64,000 nt of DNA from Streptomyces sp. ITFR-21 (lineage in GTDB: Bacteria > Actinomycetota > Actinomycetes > Streptomycetales > Streptomycetaceae), in assembly GCF_031844685.1 (NCBI RefSeq), contig NZ_CP134605.1:5361001-5425000 (forward strand). The letters are read 5' to 3'. The position numbers and the translations under genes were made by a program. Positions 60,798-64,000 of this stretch are shown in pieces. Each line of letters opens with the position of its first letter. Position 1 is the first letter of the stretch. The notes under the pieces are model-generated. The model worked only from the letters and a program-made list of their open reading frames with translations. It did not search any database and was not told the origin of the DNA.

Positions 60798-60914
60798 CCG
60801 CCTCCCGAACGACCGCCGCCGGCCACCCGGGATCATCCGGGTGGCCGGCGGCGTGTGCCACGGTGTCCCTGCGGCGGGGTCGGGTCCGGGCGCCCGCGCG
60901 GGACGGGCCCGGGG

Positions 60915-61457
60915 TCAGCGCAGTTCGGCGGCCCAGCTCTCGATCGCGTCCGCCGCGATGTCGAACGCCTCGATCCGGCCGAGGAAGTCCGCGTTGTGAT
61001 CGGTCAGCAGCGGCCGCAGCGCGGCGCCGCCGCGCCGGGAGACCAGCAGCGCCTGTCCCTGCACCGTCCGCGGCAGCCCCAGCACCTTGACCGGCTGCTG
61101 CGCGGTCCGCACGGTACCCACCCGCCCCCACGGCAGGGTGACGGTGCTGAAGTACCCGACCTGGCGCACGCCCTTACCGCTCAGCCACACACCGGTCCGC
61201 AGCAGCCGCAGTGTCGCCGCGATCACCGCCAGGGCCGCCAGCAGGACCGTCACCGCCCCCGACCGACCGCCGGCCAGCCCCATGATCAGTGCCGCGAACA
61301 GCAGGTACGCGGCCAGCATCAGCGCGAGCGCGGCGGTCCCCACCCGCCACGGCCCCGGACGGTACGGCCGCATCCAGCGGTCCTGGGCGGCGTGCGGCAG
61401 CGCGCGCCCGGTGGCGTACTCGTCGGTCGCGGTGGCGGAGCGGTTGGGCAGGGACAC
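60915..61457 (-). CDS. Membrane protein with PH-like domain
   Basis: Protein of 180 residues with two predicted membrane segments (about 42-60 and 64-85) followed by a PH-like domain (TVTLPWGRVGTVRTAQQPVKV ... DHNADFLGRIEAFD). GTG 61457 is used because AGAGGA lies about 8 bases upstream. It is convergent to the small dapB-linked membrane protein and divergent from thyX. Function unknown. Confidence 0.72.
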   Translation of the reverse strand: MSLPNRSATATDEYATGRALPHAAQDRWMRPYRPGPWRVGTAALALMLAAYLLFAALIMGLAGGRSGAVTVLLAALAVIAATLRLLRTGVWLSGKGVRQVGYFSTVTLPWGRVGTVRTAQQPVKVLGLPRTVQGQALLVSRRGGAALRPLLTDHNADFLGRIEAFDIAADAIESWAAELR

Positions 61458-61555
61458 GAGGACAGTCCTCTTCCGGCTTCCGGGTGGGGCGGGGGTGGCT
61501 CTGACCGGTGAGGTTATCCGTCCGGGCCGCAACGTCCAACCTCCGAGTCCGCCTT

Positions 61556-61573
61556 GTCACCTGACGTCACCTG
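61556..61573. promoter_or_regulatory. Direct repeat GTCACCTG x2 in the thyX promoter region
   Basis: GTCACCTG occurs at 61556-61563 and 61566-61573, a 10-base period or one helical turn, with a TGACGTCA palindrome at 61562-61569. It lies 57 bases before the thyX GTG and about 100 before the divergent membrane-protein gene, a position fitting an operator. No regulator is known from sequence. Confidence 0.35.
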
Positions 61574-61629
61574 CGTCCGTTGTCCGACCCACCCCCTAGG
61601 CTGACCCCAGCCAACAGGAAGGATCTCCG

Positions 61630-62868
61630 GTGTCGACCGATCTGCCCACCGAGCCCGACGTGTCCGACCGGTCCGACGTGTCCGATGAGTCCGATCGGCC
61701 CGTGCGGTTCCGCGACGACGTGACCGTCGACCTCGTCAAGCACAGTGCCTCGGACTCGGACGTACTGTGGGCGGCCCGCGTCTCCACCGCAGGAGAACAG
61801 TCCCTCGAAGAACTCACCAAGGACCCCGAGCGCTCCAAGGGCCTGCTCAACTTCCTGATGCGCGACCGCCACGGCAGCCCCTTCGAGCACAACTCGATGA
61901 CCTTCTTCATCAGCGCCCCGATCTTCGTCTTCCGCGAGTTCATGCGGCACCGCGTCGGCTGGTGCCTGGCCGGCTCGACCGAGATCACCCTGGAGGACGC
62001 GGCGGGGCAGCCGCACAGCCGCCGGATCCAGGACCTGTACGAGACGTGGCACTCCGGCGCCGGGGGCCGCGACCCGCGGCGCGCCGAGCAGGTGCGCTGC
62101 TACGACGAGGACACCCTCCTGCCGTCCCGCACCCGGATCGTCGACGTCACGGAGTCCGGGGTGAAGCCGCTGCTGCGGATCACGACGGCCGGCGGCCGGG
62201 CGCTGCGCTGCTCGGCCGACCATGCGATCCTCACCCCGGACGGCTGGCGCAAGGCCGGAGAGCTGGCCGCCGGCGACGCGGTACTCGCGGCGGGCGCCAC
62301 GGCCGCCGCGCCCGACGCCGTCACGGCGGTCGCCGGCGACGGCGGGGAGATGACGTACGACCTGTCGGTGGCGGGCCCCCGGCACAACTTCCTCGCCGAC
62401 GGGATCGTCGTGCACAACTCCTACAACGAGGAGTCCGGGCGCTACCGGGAGTTGCAGCCGGTGTTCTACGTGCCCGGGGAGGAGCGGAAGCTGGTGCAGC
62501 GCGGCCGGCCGGGGAAGTACGAGTTCGTGCACGGCACGCCGGAGCAGCACAGGGGCGTGGTCGCCGCGATGGAGCAGTCGTACGCGCAGTCGTACGCCGC
62601 GTACCAGGAGATGCTGGCGGCCGGGGTCGCCCGGGAGGTGGCGCGGGCCACCCTGCCGGTGGGGCTGTTCTCGTCGATGTACGCGACTTGCAACGCGCGC
62701 TCACTGATGCACTTCCTCGGCCTGCGTACCCAGCACGAGCTGGCGCGGGTGCCGTCCTTCCCGCAGCGGGAGATCGAGATGGTGGCGGAGCGGATGGAAG
62801 CGGCCTGGGCCGGGCTGATGCCGCTGACGCACGCCGCGTTCAACGCGAACGGCCGAGTCGCCCCCTGA
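61630..62868 (+). CDS. thyX: FAD-dependent thymidylate synthase ThyX, interrupted by an intein
   Basis: Precursor of 412 residues; after removal of the 152-residue intein, the host protein would have 260, the normal ThyX size. ThyX makes dTMP from dUMP using FAD, NADPH and methylene-tetrahydrofolate. The signature RHRxxSxNExSxRY is split: RHRVGW ends at residue 111, the intein occupies 112-263, and SYNEESGRY resumes at 264, so the motif Ser is also the splicing +1 residue. FEHNSMTFFI (86-95) and the C-terminal SLMHFLGLRTQHEL complete the fold. GTG 61630 has GGAAGGA 6-7 bases upstream. Without splicing the active site would be broken. Confidence 0.93.
   Translation: MSTDLPTEPDVSDRSDVSDESDRPVRFRDDVTVDLVKHSASDSDVLWAARVSTAGEQSLEELTKDPERSKGLLNFLMRDRHGSPFEHNSMTFFISAPIFVFREFMRHRVGWCLAGSTEITLEDAAGQPHSRRIQDLYETWHSGAGGRDPRRAEQVRCYDEDTLLPSRTRIVDVTESGVKPLLRITTAGGRALRCSADHAILTPDGWRKAGELAAGDAVLAAGATAAAPDAVTAVAGDGGEMTYDLSVAGPRHNFLADGIVVHNSYNEESGRYRELQPVFYVPGEERKLVQRGRPGKYEFVHGTPEQHRGVVAAMEQSYAQSYAAYQEMLAAGVAREVARATLPVGLFSSMYATCNARSLMHFLGLRTQHELARVPSFPQREIEMVAERMEAAWAGLMPLTHAAFNANGRVAP
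61963..62418 (+). other. Mini-intein in ThyX
   Basis: 152-residue protein-splicing element in frame within thyX. Block A begins CLAGSTEITL with the nucleophile C112. Block B reads LRCSADHAILTPDGW with H198; the usual TxxH has Ser for Thr. Block F reads TYDLSVAGPRHNFLADG, and block G VVHN ends at N263 before Ser264. The blocks are the standard Hedgehog/intein set. No homing-endonuclease motif (LAGLIDADG) or room for one is present. GC content and codon use match the host gene, so the element is adapted or old. Confidence 0.93.
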
Positions 62869-63029
62869 AAAATGTCCGAAGTGTTCGGATTGCGGGGCTT
62901 CGAGAGGTTCATCTAGGCTGCAGAAACGGACTTCGGCGTTGCCTGAACCCCCGAGCAGGCAGCGTCGGAGTCCTTCCCCGCAGGTCCCACGGCTGCGCCG
63001 CCGCACAGACACCGAGTAGCGTGGGATCC

Positions 63030-63929
63030 ATGGCTGCGACCTCCACTTCCAGGGCCCCTTTCGGCCGGGTACTGACCGCAATGGTCACGCCGTTCACCGC
63101 CGACGGCGCCCTCGATCTCGACGGTGCCCAGCGGCTCGCCGGCCATCTGGTGGACGCGGGCAACGACGGCCTCGTCGTCAACGGCACCACCGGAGAGTCG
63201 CCCACCACCAGCGACGCGGAGAAGGACGCGCTGCTGCGCGCCGTCCTCGAAGCCGTCGGAGCCCGTGCGCACGTCATCGCCGGCGTCGGCACGAACGACA
63301 CCGCCCACAGCGTCGCCCTGGCCCGCCAGGCCGAGCGCAGCGGCGCCCACGGTCTGCTCACGGTCACGCCGTACTACAGCAAGCCTCCGCAAGAGGGCCT
63401 GTACCGGCATTTCACCGCCATCGCCGACGCCACCGGCCTACCGGTGATGCTCTACGACATCCCCGGCCGCAGCGGCGTCCCCATCGACACCGAAACCATC
63501 GTGCGGCTGGCCGAGCACCCGCGTATCGTTGCCAACAAGGACGCCAAGGGCGACCTGGCCGCAGCGAGCTGGGCACTGAGCCGCAGCGGCCTCGCCTGGT
63601 ACTCGGGCGACGACATGCTCAACCTGCCGCTGCTGTCCGTCGGCGCCACCGGCTTCGTCTCCGTCGTCGCCCATGTCGCCACCGCCGAACTGCGCGCCCT
63701 GCTGGAGGCGTACACCGGCGGCGACGTCACCAAGGCCGCCGAGATCCACCAGCGGCTGCTCCCCGTCTACACCGGCATGTTCCGCGCCCAGGGCGTCATC
63801 ACCGTCAAGGCGGCCCTGGCGTTGCGCGGACTGCCCGCCGGCCCGCTCCGGCTGCCGCTCGTCGGTCTCGGCGCGGCCGAGACCGACCGGCTCAGGAAGG
63901 ATCTCGCCGCAGGCGGGGTACATCTCTGA
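63030..63929 (+). CDS. dapA: 4-hydroxy-tetrahydrodipicolinate synthase
   Basis: Class I aldolase of 299 residues that condenses pyruvate with aspartate semialdehyde, the first committed step to diaminopimelate and lysine. TTGES (53-57), the catalytic-type Tyr142 in YDIPGRSG, and Schiff-base Lys170 in ANKDAKGD are visible. ATG 63030 is preceded by GTGGGATCC, a weak site. From memory it lies between thyX and an RNase J gene in Streptomyces; the window ends 71 bases after its stop. Confidence 0.95.
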   Translation: MAATSTSRAPFGRVLTAMVTPFTADGALDLDGAQRLAGHLVDAGNDGLVVNGTTGESPTTSDAEKDALLRAVLEAVGARAHVIAGVGTNDTAHSVALARQAERSGAHGLLTVTPYYSKPPQEGLYRHFTAIADATGLPVMLYDIPGRSGVPIDTETIVRLAEHPRIVANKDAKGDLAAASWALSRSGLAWYSGDDMLNLPLLSVGATGFVSVVAHVATAELRALLEAYTGGDVTKAAEIHQRLLPVYTGMFRAQGVITVKAALALRGLPAGPLRLPLVGLGAAETDRLRKDLAAGGVHL

Positions 63930-64000
63930 CAAGACTTCACAACTTAATACGACTGAATGCGCCTGAACACAACCGCATATCCGAACGTACATCCGAATGA

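Overview
The window is very GC-rich (about 72-74 %), with dense genes whose third codon positions are almost all G or C and frequent GTG starts. Together with the gene content this points to a Streptomycetaceae chromosome (Streptomyces or a close relative). From memory, the gene order follows the core-chromosome stretch of Streptomyces coelicolor around SCO5650-SCO5745, so this is mostly conserved backbone rather than a genomic island.

Layout. 1-5.2 kb: the end of a ThiP/FbpB-type ABC permease and its ATPase, a LOG-family protein, and a two-gene exporter-like ABC pair whose ATPase has degraded signature and switch motifs. 5.4-28.8 kb: a large polyamine/GABA catabolism region. It holds a putrescine-type aminotransferase with its Lrp/AsnC regulator, two gamma-aminobutyraldehyde-type dehydrogenases, a PotD-A-B-C-like uptake system ending in a PuuB-like FAD oxidoreductase, methylmalonate-semialdehyde dehydrogenase, GabT, a PucR-type regulator and a further aldehyde dehydrogenase. 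Interspersed are a GDPD phosphodiesterase, an adenosine deaminase, a PAP2 phosphatase and a membrane-anchored FtsK/TraD-like ATPase. The logic is import of putrescine/spermidine, conversion to 4-aminobutyraldehyde, GABA, succinate semialdehyde and succinate. 28.86-29.63 kb: a decayed IS4-type insertion sequence, the only clear mobile element.

29.7-37.1 kb: an acyl-CoA dehydrogenase, then the dxr / site-2 protease / ispG run (MEP isoprenoid pathway and intramembrane proteolysis) and two GNAT acetyltransferases. 37.3-46.0 kb: a ferritin-like protein and a lipoprotein on the minus strand, then the translation operon rimP-nusA-ylxR-infB-ylxP-rbfA-truB, closed by a perfect 16-bp terminator-like hairpin. 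46.3-55.0 kb: a 1255-residue protein that joins a trypsin-like domain to a P-loop NTPase and a long repeat-rich tail, then ribF, then a 1098-residue proline-rich MinD/ParA-like ATPase of the type that borders the type VII secretion locus in Streptomyces. Here that locus is absent from between ribF and rpsO. 55.3-64.0 kb: rpsO, pnp, an M16 protease, dapB, two small membrane proteins, thyX and dapA.

Most notable observations: thyX is split by a 152-residue mini-intein placed exactly in the ThyX signature motif; the trypsin-NTPase fusion protein; the apparently orphaned EspI-like ATPase; an octanucleotide tandem repeat directly before ribF; and three overlapping mini-ORFs directly upstream of infB. 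No tRNA, rRNA or CRISPR was seen.
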